From: Mycobacterium sp.
Lineage (GTDB): Bacteria > Actinomycetota > Actinomycetes > Mycobacteriales > Mycobacteriaceae
Assembly: GCF_025965855.1 (NCBI RefSeq)
Contig: NZ_JAOPWB010000182.1
Coordinates: forward strand, 1 to 49,184
Direction: 5' to 3'
DNA length: 49,184 nucleotides
In this document: positions 16,580-25,865 of the stretch, one piece after another
How positions within the stretch are numbered: position 1 is the stretch's first letter
How the letters are laid out: each line of letters opens with the position of its first letter
Notes under the pieces: model-generated
What the model was told of the DNA's origin: nothing
The model's database searches: none
What the model saw: the letters and a program-made list of their open reading frames with translations, nothing else
Made by a program: the position numbers and the translations under genes

Positions 16580-17688
16580 GCGCCATCGGGGCGATCGACC
16601 TGGAAGACACCGACGGCCTGCTCGCCGCCGACCGGCAGGGCCTGTTGCGGGCGGCGTCGTCGGCGGGCGCGCAGGTGCGCGCGATTGGCGCCGCGGCCGG
16701 CGAAGGCGCACTGGAGTCGCTGCGGGCCGACGGCCTCGCCCGCAGCGTGATCTGGGTGGCCGGCCGGGGGACCGCCGAGACCGCCGGGCCCGTGCTGGCG
16801 GCGACGGTGGGTGGGGTGGCCTCCGAGCCGATCGCGGTCGCCGGCGAGGCGCCGCCGTGGGTCGGCCCGCTCGACGTGCTGATCGTCGCCGGCGACGACC
16901 CCGGCGATCCCGCGCTGGTCAGCGCCGCCGCCACCGGGGTCCGCCGGGGCGCGCGGGTCGTGGTGGTGGCACCGTACGAGGGTCCGCTGCGCGACTCCAC
17001 CGCCGGGCGCGCCGCGGTGCTCGAGCCGCGGCTCTGGGGTCCCGACGAGTTCGGGTTGTGCAGGTACCTGGCCGCCGGCCTGGCCGTGCTGCAAACCGTC
17101 GACCCGCGACCCAGCATCGACCTGGGGTTGCTCGCCGACGAGCTGGACGCCGAGGCGCTGCGCAACAGCGCCGGGCGCGAGCTGTTCACCAACCCGGCCA
17201 AGACCATCGCCGAGCGGTTGGCCGGCCGCCGGGTGGCGCTGGCCGGCGACTGCGCCGCAATGCTGGCACTGGCCCGGCACGGCAGTTCGGTGCTGCTGCG
17301 GGTCGCCCACGAGGTGGTGGCCGCGACCGGGCTGGCGGATGCGGTGCTGGCGCTGCGGGCGGCGGCGGCGTCGGGCCCGGGGGGCTCCGCCGCGTCGTCG
17401 GTGGACGCCCTGTTCCACGACGAGGAAATCGACGGGCCGCTGCCCACGCGGCTGCGAGTGCTGGCCCTCACGCTGGCCGACGAGCAGGCGGTCGTGGCCG
17501 CCAGGACGGCCGGTCTCGAGGACGTGTACCTGCTCGCGTCCGAGGATGTGCCCGACGGCCCCGGCGGCTCGGCGGGCTCCGAGGTATTGCCGGCGCTGGG
17601 TGGCCCCATCAGCGCCGAGCAGCAACTGGCAGTATTGGCCGTTCGGCTGGAGATGGCCGCGGTTTACATGCGACTGGTGCGGGGATAG
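16576..17688 (+). CDS. TobH-like SIS-domain protein (Rv3256c-like)
   Basis: 370 residues from a GTG that overlaps the manB stop (GTGA). The protein is Ala/Gly/Leu-rich. LDVLIVAGDDPGDPALVSAA and ARVVVVAPYEGPLRDSTAGR form a SIS-like (sugar isomerase) nucleotide-binding-type fold of the phosphoglucose/phosphomannose isomerase C-terminal kind. The middle, NPAKTIAERLAGRRVALAGD, fits a second SIS half. It has been called TobH because of similarity to a tobramycin-cluster gene. Sitting between manB and manA, a role in mannose phosphate metabolism or its regulation is likely, but catalysis is not demonstrated and no active-site motif can be pointed to with confidence. Confidence 0.82.
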   Translation: MSAIGAIDLEDTDGLLAADRQGLLRAASSAGAQVRAIGAAAGEGALESLRADGLARSVIWVAGRGTAETAGPVLAATVGGVASEPIAVAGEAPPWVGPLDVLIVAGDDPGDPALVSAAATGVRRGARVVVVAPYEGPLRDSTAGRAAVLEPRLWGPDEFGLCRYLAAGLAVLQTVDPRPSIDLGLLADELDAEALRNSAGRELFTNPAKTIAERLAGRRVALAGDCAAMLALARHGSSVLLRVAHEVVAATGLADAVLALRAAAASGPGGSAASSVDALFHDEEIDGPLPTRLRVLALTLADEQAVVAARTAGLEDVYLLASEDVPDGPGGSAGSEVLPALGGPISAEQQLAVLAVRLEMAAVYMRLVRG

Positions 17689-17696
17689 ATACACAA

Positions 17697-18923
17697 GTGG
17701 AATTGCTTCGCGGGGCCCTACGGACGTACGCCTGGGGATCGCGCACCGCCCTGGCGGAATTCACCGGGCGGGCGGTTCCGGCGGCTCACCCGGAGGCCGA
17801 GCTGTGGTTCGGCGCGCACCCCGCTGACCCGGCCTGGCTGGAGACGGACAAGGGTGAGGTCTCGTTGCTGGGGGCGCTGGTCGCCGACCCGGAGGGGCAG
17901 CTCGGCCCGGCGTCGCGCGCCCGGTTCGGGGACGTGCTGCCGTTCCTGGTCAAGGTGCTGGCCGCCGACGAGCCGCTGTCGCTGCAAGCCCATCCGAGCG
18001 CCGAGCAGGCGGTCGAGGGTTACCTGCGTGAGGAGCGACTGGGCATTCCGGTGTCCTCGCCGGTCCGCAACTACCGCGACACCTCTCACAAGCCCGAGTT
18101 GTTGGTGGCCTTGCAGCCGTTCGAGGCGCTGGCCGGGTTTCGTCAGGCGTCCCGCACCATCGAGCTGCTGCGGGCGCTGGCCGTCTCCGACCTCGACCCC
18201 TACATCGACCTGCTGAACGACCAGTCCGACGCCGACGGCCTGCGTGCGCTGTTCACCACCTGGATCACCGCGCCCCAGCCCGACATCGACGTGCTGGTGC
18301 CCGCCGTGCTGGACGGCGCGATCCAGTACGTCAGCGCCGGGGCAACGGAATTCGCGGCCGAAGCCAAGACGGTGCTGGAACTCGGCGAACGCTACCCCGG
18401 TGACGCCGGTGTGCTGGCGGCGCTGTTGCTCAACCGCATCACCCTGGCCCCGGGCGAGGCCATCTTCGTGTCGGCCGGCAACCTGCACACCTATCTGCGC
18501 GGTTTCGCGGTGGAGGTTATGGCCAACTCCGACAACGTGTTACGCGGCGGTCTCACTTCCAAGCACGTCGACGTGCCCGAGCTGCTGCGGGTGCTGGACT
18601 TCACGCCCACCCCCGAGGCGCAGCTGCGGCCGCCCATCCGCCGCGAGGGATTCGGCCGGGTTTACCAGACGCCGACCGACGAGTTCGCGGTCGCGCTGCT
18701 GGTGCTCGACGGCGAGTACCTCGGCCACGAGGTGGACGCGGGGTGCGGCCACGAGGGCCCGCAGATCCTGCTGAGCACCCAGGGCTGCACGACGGTGCAC
18801 GCCAAGTCCGGATCGCTCACGCTCGAACGCGGAATGGCGGCCTGGGTGGCGGCCGACGACGGCCCGATCCGCCTGGTCGCGCGGGAGTCATCCCAACTGT
18901 TCAGGGCGACCGTAGGGCTGTGA
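17697..18923 (+). CDS. manA: Mannose-6-phosphate isomerase ManA (class I)
   Basis: 408 residues from the GTG at 17697, matching the known length of M. tuberculosis ManA. It interconverts fructose-6-phosphate and mannose-6-phosphate with zinc. The cupin zinc ligands are visible in LSLQAHPSAEQA (Gln, His), KPELLVAL (Glu) and SAGNLHTYLRG (His). ELWFGAHPADPAW and MANSDNVLRGGLTSKHVDV are signature blocks. The open frame extending upstream is a shadow of the preceding gene. The gap to the TobH-like stop is 8 nt. The 3' end overlaps the convergent FAD-oxidoreductase gene by 23 bases. Confidence 0.94.
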   Translation: MELLRGALRTYAWGSRTALAEFTGRAVPAAHPEAELWFGAHPADPAWLETDKGEVSLLGALVADPEGQLGPASRARFGDVLPFLVKVLAADEPLSLQAHPSAEQAVEGYLREERLGIPVSSPVRNYRDTSHKPELLVALQPFEALAGFRQASRTIELLRALAVSDLDPYIDLLNDQSDADGLRALFTTWITAPQPDIDVLVPAVLDGAIQYVSAGATEFAAEAKTVLELGERYPGDAGVLAALLLNRITLAPGEAIFVSAGNLHTYLRGFAVEVMANSDNVLRGGLTSKHVDVPELLRVLDFTPTPEAQLRPPIRREGFGRVYQTPTDEFAVALLVLDGEYLGHEVDAGCGHEGPQILLSTQGCTTVHAKSGSLTLERGMAAWVAADDGPIRLVARESSQLFRATVGL

Positions 18924-20286
18924 CGGCCCGCCGGTCCTTGGCGATTTTCCGGCGCTCGCGCAGCCACAGCCGCATGTTGTGCGCCATGGTGCGGCCGACG
19001 ATCCGCGGCGGCGGAACCATGTACAGGCTGTCCAGGAGGGAGAACCGGCGCAAAAACCATTCGGCCAGAACGGGTTCGGTTTCGGCGGCCCCGAGGAATT
19101 GGTCGAACAGCGCACCGGACGGTCGCCACCACCACGGGACGGTTCCCTTGGTCTCGGCGTGGTGGAAGGTGATGTCGCCGATGGCGTTCATGATCCAAAC
19201 CGGGTAGGTCGTCTTGGCGGTGGCCCTATTCAGTTCGCGGGCAAGGTCATCGGATTGCAGAGCCCGCCGCAGGTGACCGGCCTGCAGTGACGTCATCGTC
19301 ATGCCCTGCCCGAAGGTGGGATTGAAGCTGGCCACGGCGTCACCGAAGGGAACGATGCCGGCCGGGAAGCGGTCCAGCTTGTGGTAGCGGCGCCACCTGC
19401 TGGCCGGGAACGCGTGGTAGGCCGGCTCGCCGAGGGGTTCGGCCTGCGCCAGCGCGGCATTGAAATGCGCGGGCAGTAGCTTGCCGGCCAGCGCGAGCAT
19501 CTCGGGGAACGTCCCCGGCGGTTTGGCGTTGGCGACCCCGAACGTCGTCAGCACCCAGACGCGGTCCTCGTAATGCAGCATGCCCAGCCCGAGCGACTCG
19601 TCGTGCGAGGCGCCGGCGACCACCACCTTCTCCGCGATCACGCCCTCCGGCATGCGGAACTGGTGGGAGGCGTAGTGGATGCCGATGTCGATCAGTGCTT
19701 CGACCGGGCGGGGATATCCCCACTGCTCCAACCACACCGGCAACCGGGTGCCCCGGCCCGCGGCGTCGACCACCAAATCGCTCGCTACGAACTCCGGCTC
19801 GCCACGGCCTTGCGGGTCCAGCACCACACCGGTCACGCGCTCGCGCGCGTGGTCGAACCGCGGCTCGGCCACCGACCGGCGGATGATCTCGACATTGGCG
19901 ATGTCCTGGACCCGCCGGCGCAGCTGCCACTCCAGGTGCGGGCGGCTGGGCACGTAGGCGGTGAATTCGTCGCGCAGCGTGTGCCCCGTCCCCAGGACAT
20001 GGCCCGCGGCGCCAAGGTGAATGCAGTCCGGCCGGTTCTCCAGCATGGGCACGCCCGCGTCCACCATGTCGTCCAGCAGGCCCGGAAACAGGCTCTCGAA
20101 CTCCGCCGCTCCCCGGGCCATCAGCATGTGCAGGTGCCGGTCCTGGGGGACCGTCGCGCGGTTCGCCGGCGCGCTCGGCAACTCGTCGCGCTCATAGACG
20201 CTGACCCGCGAATAGCAATCCGACAGCACCCGCGCTGCGCACAAACCGGCGATGCTGCCCCCGATGACCACCGCGTGGTCCCTCAT
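18901..20286 (-). CDS. FAD-dependent oxidoreductase (Rv3254-like)
   Basis: 461 residues from the ATG at 20284-20286. The N-terminus is a dinucleotide-binding fold, HAVVIGGSIAGLCAARVLSD, ending in an acidic residue (YERDELP) as for FAD. Further flavoprotein blocks are LVVDAAGRGTRLPVWLEQWG and PAGIVPFGDAVASFNPTFGQGM, the GD motif of PHBH-type monooxygenases and geranylgeranyl reductase-like enzymes. The substrate is unknown. An ATG seven codons upstream is also possible; the chosen one has a GGGGGA ribosome site and matches the M. tuberculosis length of about 462. It converges with manA and is divergent from the permease gene. Confidence 0.85.
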   Translation of the reverse strand: MRDHAVVIGGSIAGLCAARVLSDCYSRVSVYERDELPSAPANRATVPQDRHLHMLMARGAAEFESLFPGLLDDMVDAGVPMLENRPDCIHLGAAGHVLGTGHTLRDEFTAYVPSRPHLEWQLRRRVQDIANVEIIRRSVAEPRFDHARERVTGVVLDPQGRGEPEFVASDLVVDAAGRGTRLPVWLEQWGYPRPVEALIDIGIHYASHQFRMPEGVIAEKVVVAGASHDESLGLGMLHYEDRVWVLTTFGVANAKPPGTFPEMLALAGKLLPAHFNAALAQAEPLGEPAYHAFPASRWRRYHKLDRFPAGIVPFGDAVASFNPTFGQGMTMTSLQAGHLRRALQSDDLARELNRATAKTTYPVWIMNAIGDITFHHAETKGTVPWWWRPSGALFDQFLGAAETEPVLAEWFLRRFSLLDSLYMVPPPRIVGRTMAHNMRLWLRERRKIAKDRRAVTALRSP

Positions 20287-20382
20287 GTTTCCCCCGCTAC
20301 CCGCCATGCCCGCAGACTACCCAGTACTGTGCGGTCCTACGGACGTGAGCGGATTGGGAGCACATCGGGAAACGGCGGGCGA

Positions 20383-21891
20383 ATGGCAAATCGATGGCGC
20401 ACGAAATCGGTCGAGCAATCGATCGCCGACACCGACGAGGCGGAGACCCGGCTGCGCAAGGAGTTGACCTGGTGGGATCTGGTCGTGTTCGGCGTCGCGG
20501 TGGTGATCGGGGCCGGCATCTTCACGGTCACCGCGTCGACCACCGGCGACATCACCGGGCCGGCCATCTGCATCTCGTTCGTGATCGCGGCGGTCACCTG
20601 CGCGCTGGCGGCCCTGTGCTACGCCGAATTCGCCTCGACACTGCCGGTGGCGGGCAGCGCGTACACCTTCTCCTATGCCACCTTCGGTGAGTTCCTGGCC
20701 TGGATCATCGGCTGGAACCTGGTGCTGGAGCTGGCGATCGGCGCCGCCGTCGTGTCCAAGGGCTGGTCGAGCTACCTGGGTAACGTGTTCGGATTCGCCG
20801 GTGGCACAGTCCAACTCGGATCGGTCAACCTCGACTGGGGAGCGCTGCTGATCGTCGCGGTGGTTGCGACCCTGGTCGGCCTGGGCACCAAACTGTCGTC
20901 ACGATTTTCCGCGGTGATCACCGGCATCAAGGTGTCGGTGGTGGTGTTCGTCGTGGTGGTCGGCGTCTTCTACATCAAGGGCTCCAACTACTCGCCGTTC
21001 ATTCCCAAGCCGGAGGCCGGGCACGAGGCGTCGGGCCTCAACCAGTCCGTGCTGTCGTTGCTGACCGGGGCGCACAGCAGTCACTACGGCTGGTACGGCG
21101 TGCTGGCGGGAGCATCGATCGTGTTCTTCGCGTTCATCGGGTTCGACATCGTCGCCACCATGGCGGAGGAAACCAAGCAGCCGCAGCGCGACGTGCCGCG
21201 GGGCATCCTGGCGTCCCTGGCGATCGTGACCGTCCTCTACGTCGCGGTGTCGGTCGTGCTGTCCGGCATGGTTCCCTACACCCAACTCAAGACCGTGCCC
21301 GGCCACAAGCCGGCCAACCTCGCCACGGCCTTCTCGGCCAACGGGATCGACTGGGCCAGCAAGATCATCGCCATCGGTGCGCTGGCGGGGCTGACGACGG
21401 TGGTGATGGTGCTGGTGCTGGGGCAGTGCCGCGTCCTGTTCGCGATGGCGCGCGACGGGCTGCTGCCGCGGTCGCTGGCCAAGACCGGTGCACGCGGGAC
21501 TCCCGTGCGGATCACCGTGCTAGTCGCCGTCGTGATAGCGGCGACGGCCTCGGTGTTCCCGATAACCAAGCTCGAGGAGATGGTCAACGTCGGCACGCTG
21601 TTCGCGTTCATGCTGGTGTCGGCCGGCGTCATGGTCCTGCGCCGGGCCAGGCCCGACCTGGAGCGGGGGTTCCGGGCCCCGTTTGTGCCGTGGCTGCCCA
21701 TCGCCTCGATCGCTGCGTGCGCCTGGCTGATGCTGAACCTCAGTGCGCTGACCTGGGTCCGGTTCGGCGTCTGGCTGGTCGTGGGAACCGCGATCTACGC
21801 CGGCTACGGGTACTCGCACTCCGTTCAGGGACGCCGGCAAGCCGGGCAGCTCCCCGCGGTGGCCCGGGTGGAAGCCGGCCCGGCGAGCTAA
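20383..21891 (+). CDS. APC-superfamily cationic amino-acid permease (Rv3253c-like)
   Basis: 502 residues, about 12 to 14 hydrophobic segments. The first membrane helix region LTWWDLVVFGVAVVIGAGIF carries the GxGIF substrate-binding loop of APC transporters. FIGFDIVATMAEETKQPQRDVPRGI is the diagnostic block of the cationic amino-acid transporter group (CAT-like). It is expected to import amino acids such as lysine, arginine or a related solute. The ATG at 20383 is followed by a short polar N-terminus; the open frame upstream is antisense to the FAD gene. The gap to the divergent FAD gene is 96 bp. Confidence 0.88.
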   Translation: MANRWRTKSVEQSIADTDEAETRLRKELTWWDLVVFGVAVVIGAGIFTVTASTTGDITGPAICISFVIAAVTCALAALCYAEFASTLPVAGSAYTFSYATFGEFLAWIIGWNLVLELAIGAAVVSKGWSSYLGNVFGFAGGTVQLGSVNLDWGALLIVAVVATLVGLGTKLSSRFSAVITGIKVSVVVFVVVVGVFYIKGSNYSPFIPKPEAGHEASGLNQSVLSLLTGAHSSHYGWYGVLAGASIVFFAFIGFDIVATMAEETKQPQRDVPRGILASLAIVTVLYVAVSVVLSGMVPYTQLKTVPGHKPANLATAFSANGIDWASKIIAIGALAGLTTVVMVLVLGQCRVLFAMARDGLLPRSLAKTGARGTPVRITVLVAVVIAATASVFPITKLEEMVNVGTLFAFMLVSAGVMVLRRARPDLERGFRAPFVPWLPIASIAACAWLMLNLSALTWVRFGVWLVVGTAIYAGYGYSHSVQGRRQAGQLPAVARVEAGPAS

Positions 21892-21917
21892 TGCCCATGG
21901 TTTACAAAATCGCATTC

Positions 21918-21931
21918 TGTGTCTAGACACA
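21918..21931. promoter_or_regulatory. Palindromic operator candidate in the alkB promoter
   Basis: TGTGTCTAGACACA is a perfect 14-bp palindrome 61 nt before the alkB start, and flanking TTC/AAGA bases nearly extend it to 20 bp. TTTACA at 21901-21906 could be a -35 with TCTAGA (within the palindrome) as -10, though the 15-nt gap is short. The operon encodes its own TetR regulator, so autoregulation through this site is the natural reading. Confidence 0.55.
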
Positions 21932-21992
21932 AGACGCAAAGCCCGGTATTGTCCAACCTCGACGTGGCATGACTCACAAGGAGGTTTGGCAT

Positions 21993-23243
21993 ATGACCAC
22001 ACTGCGGCCCGAATCAAGCCGGCAAGCCGAGGCGCCGGTCTGGCGGGACAAGAAGCGCCATCTGTGGCTCATGGGGCTGATCGCCCCGACGGCGCTGTTC
22101 GTGATGCTGCCGATCGTCTGGGCGACGAACCGGTTCGGCTGGCACGCCGCCGCGCAGGTGCCGCTGTGGATCGGGCCGATCCTGCTGTATGTCCTGCTGC
22201 CGATCCTCGACCTGCGTTTCGGGCCCGACGGGCAGAACCCGCCCGACGAGGTGGCCGAACAGCTGGAGAACGACAAGTACTACCGCTACTGCACCTACGT
22301 CTACATCCCGTTCCAGTACCTCAGCGTGATCCTGGGCGCCTACCTGTTCACCGCCTCGAACCTGAGCTGGCTCGGCTTTGACGGCGCGCTGGGCTGGGCG
22401 GGCAAGCTGGGCGTGGCGCTGTCGGTCGGGGTCCTCGGCGGGGTGGGGATCAACACGGCCCACGAGATGGGGCACAAGAAGGACTCGCTCGAGCGGTGGC
22501 TGTCCAAGATCACCCTGGCCCAGTCCTGCTACGGCCACTTCTACATCGAGCACAACCGCGGTCACCACGTGCGCGTCTCGACGCCGGAAGATCCGGCGTC
22601 GGCGCGCTTCGGCGAGACCTTCTGGGAGTTCTTGCCGCGCAGCGTTTTCGGCAGCCTGCGCTCCGCGTTGGGGCTGGAGGCCCAGCGGGTGCGCCGGCTG
22701 GGCAAGAGCCCCTGGGATCCCAGGACCTACCTGTCCAACGACGTGCTCAACGCCTGGCTGATCTCGGTGGCGTTGTGGGGCGCGCTGATCGCGATCTTCG
22801 GCCCGGCGCTGATCCCGTTCGTGATCATCCAGGCGGTCTTCGGGTTCAGCCTGCTCGAGGCGGTCAACTACCTCGAGCACTATGGGCTGCTCCGGCAGCG
22901 CAACGCCAGCGGCCGCTACGAGCGGTGCGCGGTGGTCCACAGCTGGAACTCCGACCACATCGTGACGAACCTGTTCCTCTACCACCTGCAGCGGCACAGC
23001 GATCACCACGCCAACCCGACCCGTCGCTACCAGACGTTGCGCAGCCTCGATGGCTCGCCCAACCTGCCGAGCGGGTACGCGTCGATGATCTCGCTCACCT
23101 ACTTCCCGCCGCTGTGGCGCAGGGTGATGGACCATCGCGTGCTGTCCCACTACGACGGCGACATCACCAGGGTCAACCTGCAGCCGCGGTTGCGCGAAAA
23201 GCTGCTGGCGCGTTACGGCGCAGCCCAGGAGGTCCCGGCATGA
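21993..23243 (+). CDS. alkB: Alkane 1-monooxygenase AlkB
   Basis: 416 residues, integral-membrane non-haem di-iron hydroxylase that oxidises alkane (or fatty-acid-like) terminal carbons using rubredoxin electrons. Several N-terminal transmembrane helices (LWLMGLIAPTALFVMLPIVW and others) precede the eight-histidine iron site: HEMGHKKD, EHNRGHH and LQRHSDHHANP, plus NYLEHYG. The ATG at 21993 has AAGGAGGT nine bases upstream; an earlier ATG at 21969 lacks one. The stop overlaps rubA (ATGA). Confidence 0.95.
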   Translation: MTTLRPESSRQAEAPVWRDKKRHLWLMGLIAPTALFVMLPIVWATNRFGWHAAAQVPLWIGPILLYVLLPILDLRFGPDGQNPPDEVAEQLENDKYYRYCTYVYIPFQYLSVILGAYLFTASNLSWLGFDGALGWAGKLGVALSVGVLGGVGINTAHEMGHKKDSLERWLSKITLAQSCYGHFYIEHNRGHHVRVSTPEDPASARFGETFWEFLPRSVFGSLRSALGLEAQRVRRLGKSPWDPRTYLSNDVLNAWLISVALWGALIAIFGPALIPFVIIQAVFGFSLLEAVNYLEHYGLLRQRNASGRYERCAVVHSWNSDHIVTNLFLYHLQRHSDHHANPTRRYQTLRSLDGSPNLPSGYASMISLTYFPPLWRRVMDHRVLSHYDGDITRVNLQPRLREKLLARYGAAQEVPA

Positions 23244-23422
23244 CGGCCGCCTACCAGTGCCCGGTCTGTGACTACGTTTACGACGAGGCCAACGGCGATG
23301 CGCGGGAAGGCTTCCCGCCGGGCACCCGGTGGGATGACGTTCCCGACGACTGGTGCTGTCCGGACTGCTCGGTGCGCGAGAAGCCGGACTTCAGCGCGAT
23401 TCGCGAAGGGGTAAGCCAGTGA
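23240..23422 (+). CDS. rubA: Rubredoxin RubA
   Basis: 60 residues. The two Cys pairs binding a single iron are CPVCDYVY and CCPDCSV, with the typical [20 protein letters not shown] between them. It carries electrons to AlkB. Start and stop overlap alkB and rubB by four bases each, so the genes are coupled. A run of two cysteines (WCCPDC) precedes the second pair, as in the AlkG1-type rubredoxins of actinobacteria. Confidence 0.95.
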   Translation: MTAAYQCPVCDYVYDEANGDAREGFPPGTRWDDVPDDWCCPDCSVREKPDFSAIREGVSQ

Positions 23423-23613
23423 CGTACGACAAGACCGACTACATACTGTTCCGCTGCATCCAGTGCGGGTTCGAGTACGACGAGGCGCTGGGCTGGCCGG
23501 AGGATGGGATTGCGCCCGGCACCCGCTGGGACGACATCCCCGAGGACTGGAGCTGCCCGGACTGCGGCGCCGCGAAATCCGACTTCGAGATGGTGGAGGT
23601 GGCCCGACCGTGA
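23419..23613 (+). CDS. rubB: Rubredoxin RubB
   Basis: 64 residues with Cys pairs CIQCGFEY and [11 protein letters not shown], an AlkG2-type rubredoxin that donates electrons to AlkB. GTG start at 23419 overlapping the rubA stop (GTGA); the stop overlaps the regulator gene in the same way. The second Cys pair is followed by the canonical Gly-Ala-x-Lys-Ser-Asp-Phe, unlike RubA, so the two are different types rather than a recent duplication. Confidence 0.95.
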   Translation: MTYDKTDYILFRCIQCGFEYDEALGWPEDGIAPGTRWDDIPEDWSCPDCGAAKSDFEMVEVARP

Positions 23614-24236
23614 GCGCTAGTCTCGCGCCTGTGAAGCGGATGCCCTACGCCGAGGCGTCGCGCGTCCTGCTGCGCGACTCGGTGCTGGACGCGATGCGGG
23701 ACCTGCTGCTGGCCCGGGACTGGTCGGCGATCACGCTGTCGGACGTGGCCCGCGCCGCGGGCATCAGCCGGCAGACCATCTACAACGAGTTCGGCTCGCG
23801 GCAGGGCCTGGCGCAGGGTTACGCCCTGCGCCTGGCCGATCGCCTGGTCGACGCGGTCCATGCGGCCATCGACGCCAATGTCGGCGACATCCACGAGGCG
23901 TTCCTGCAGGGCTTTCGTTCCTTCTTCGCGGACTCGGCGGCAGACCCGCTGGTGATCTCGCTGCTGACCGGCGTCGCCAAGCCCGACCTGCTGCAGATCA
24001 TCACCACCGACAGCGGGCCCATCATCGCGCGGGCGTCGGCGCGGCTGACCTCGGCGTTGACCCACAGCTGGGTGGCGACCAGTGACGAGGACGCCGGGGT
24101 GCTGGCGCGCGCCATCGTGCGGCTGGCGCTGAGCTATGTGTCCATGCCCCCGGAGGCCAATCACGACGTGGCGGCGGACCTGGCCCGGCTGATGACGCCG
24201 TTCGCGGAGCGCCACGGTGTCGTCAAACTTCCCTGA
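23610..24236 (+). CDS. alkX: TetR-family regulator of the alkane operon (Rv3249c / AlkX-like)
   Basis: 208 residues. The N-terminal helix-turn-helix is [21 protein letters not shown] (roughly residues 38-58); the C-terminal ligand domain is variable ([31 protein letters not shown]). As last gene of alkB-rubA-rubB-alkX, with a GTGA overlap to rubB, it probably represses its own operon and is released by alkanes or fatty acids. The perfect palindrome at 21918-21931 is the likely operator. The name follows usage in other mycobacteria. Confidence 0.88.
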   Translation: MSASLAPVKRMPYAEASRVLLRDSVLDAMRDLLLARDWSAITLSDVARAAGISRQTIYNEFGSRQGLAQGYALRLADRLVDAVHAAIDANVGDIHEAFLQGFRSFFADSAADPLVISLLTGVAKPDLLQIITTDSGPIIARASARLTSALTHSWVATSDEDAGVLARAIVRLALSYVSMPPEANHDVAADLARLMTPFAERHGVVKLP

Positions 24237-24357
24237 GCTTGCCTGACCCTTGGGACGCGGGCACCCGCGACTACAGTGGCGGAAGAACATACCTAAGCTA
24301 AGTACCGCTTGGATCCGAGTGGCCACCAAAGAAGGCTGAAGAAGGAAGAGTCACGTT

Positions 24358-25830
24358 ATGACGACGACCGAAAACGCGTTAACTCCCGACGTTCGCAACG
24401 GCATCGACTTCAAGGTCGCCGACCTGTCGTTGGCGGATTACGGCCGCCGGGACATCGAGCTCTCCGAGCAGGAGATGCCGGGTCTGATGTCGTTGCGCCG
24501 CGAGTACGCCGAAGTGCAACCGCTCAAGGGGGTGCGGGTTTCGGGCTCGCTGCACATGACGGTGCAGACCGCCGTGCTCATCGAGACCCTCGTCTCGCTC
24601 GGCGCCGAGGTCCGCTGGGCGTCGTGCAACATCTTCTCCACCCAGGACCACGCCGCCGCGGCCGTCGTCGTCGGCCCGCACGGCACGCCCGAGGAGCCGA
24701 AGGGCGTACCGGTGTTTGCCTGGAAGGGCGAGACGCTGGAGGAGTACTGGTGGGCCGCCGAGCAGATGCTGACCTGGCCCGACCAGCCCGCGAACATGAT
24801 CCTCGACGACGGCGGCGACGCCACCATGCTGGTGCTGCGCGGCGCGCAGTACGAGAAGGCCGGTGTGGTGCCGCAAGCCGAGGACGACGACTCCACCGAG
24901 TGGAAGGTCTTCCTGGAGCTGCTGCGCCGCCGGTTCGAGACCGACAAGGACAAGTGGACGAAGATCTCCGAGTCGGTCAAGGGCGTCACCGAGGAGACCA
25001 CCACCGGCGTGCTGCGGCTCTACCAGTTCGCGGCGGCCGGCGATTTGGCCTTTCCGGCGATCAACGTCAACGACTCGGTCACCAAGTCCAAGTTCGACAA
25101 CAAGTACGGCTGCCGCCACTCGCTGATCGACGGCATCAACCGGGGCACCGACGTGTTGATCGGCGGCAAGAAGGTGCTGATCTGCGGCTACGGCGACGTG
25201 GGCAAGGGCTGCGCGGAGTCGGTCAAGGGCCAGGGGGCGCGGGTCGTCGTCACCGAGGTCGACCCGATCAACGCGCTGCAGGCCCTGATGGAGGGCTTCG
25301 ACGTCAAGACGGTCGAGGACGCGATCGGCGAGGCGGACATCGTCATCACCGCCACCGGTAACAAGGACATCATCACGCTGGCGCACATGAAGGCGATGAA
25401 AGACCACGCGGTCCTGGGCAACATCGGGCACTTCGACAACGAGATCCAGGTCTCCGCACTGGAGCGCTCAGGCGCCACCAAGGTAAACATCCGCCCGCAG
25501 GTCGACGTGTGGACCTTCCCCGACAGCGGCAAGTCGATCATCCTGCTGTCAGAGGGCCGGCTGCTGAACCTCGGCAACGCCACCGGACACCCGTCGTTCG
25601 TGATGAGCAACAGCTTCTCCAACCAGGTGATCGCGCAAATCGAGCTGTGGACCAAGAACGACGAGTACGACAACGAGGTGTACCGGCTGCCCAAGCACCT
25701 CGACGAGAAGGTGGCCCGCATCCACGTCGAGGCCCTCAGCGGCAAGCTGACCAGGCTGACCAAGGAGCAGGCCGAGTACATCGGCGTCGACGTCGAGGGC
25801 CCCTACAAGGCCGACCACTACCGCTACTGA
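24358..25830 (+). CDS. sahH: S-adenosylhomocysteine hydrolase
   Basis: 490 residues. Hydrolyses S-adenosylhomocysteine, left by all SAM-dependent methylations, to homocysteine and adenosine, using tightly bound NAD. The NAD loop is [19 protein letters not shown] (about 275-293). [13 protein letters not shown], the mycobacterial-type insert between about 160 and 200 ([18 protein letters not shown]) and the C-terminal KADHYRY are diagnostic. GGAAGAG lies upstream of the ATG at 24358. The 121-nt leader contains the AT-rich stretch ATACCTAAGCTAAGT but no feature I can name. Two SAM-dependent enzymes (mamA and the MddA-like gene) are in the same window. Confidence 0.96.
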   Translation: MTTTENALTPDVRNGIDFKVADLSLADYGRRDIELSEQEMPGLMSLRREYAEVQPLKGVRVSGSLHMTVQTAVLIETLVSLGAEVRWASCNIFSTQDHAAAAVVVGPHGTPEEPKGVPVFAWKGETLEEYWWAAEQMLTWPDQPANMILDDGGDATMLVLRGAQYEKAGVVPQAEDDDSTEWKVFLELLRRRFETDKDKWTKISESVKGVTEETTTGVLRLYQFAAAGDLAFPAINVNDSVTKSKFDNKYGCRHSLIDGINRGTDVLIGGKKVLICGYGDVGKGCAESVKGQGARVVVTEVDPINALQALMEGFDVKTVEDAIGEADIVITATGNKDIITLAHMKAMKDHAVLGNIGHFDNEIQVSALERSGATKVNIRPQVDVWTFPDSGKSIILLSEGRLLNLGNATGHPSFVMSNSFSNQVIAQIELWTKNDEYDNEVYRLPKHLDEKVARIHVEALSGKLTRLTKEQAEYIGVDVEGPYKADHYRY

Positions 25831-25865
25831 GTCCGGCGCTCGGCCGGCGGCGATAGGCTCGCGCC

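Noticed and set aside
16857..18923. 688-codon plus-strand frame spanning two genes
   Set aside because: Only its second half is real (manA from 17697); the first half is out of frame with the TobH-like gene and Arg-rich.
24237..24357. Possible SAH riboswitch before sahH
   Set aside because: The leader is short and I cannot find the conserved SAH aptamer core; the gene needs no riboswitch to explain it.
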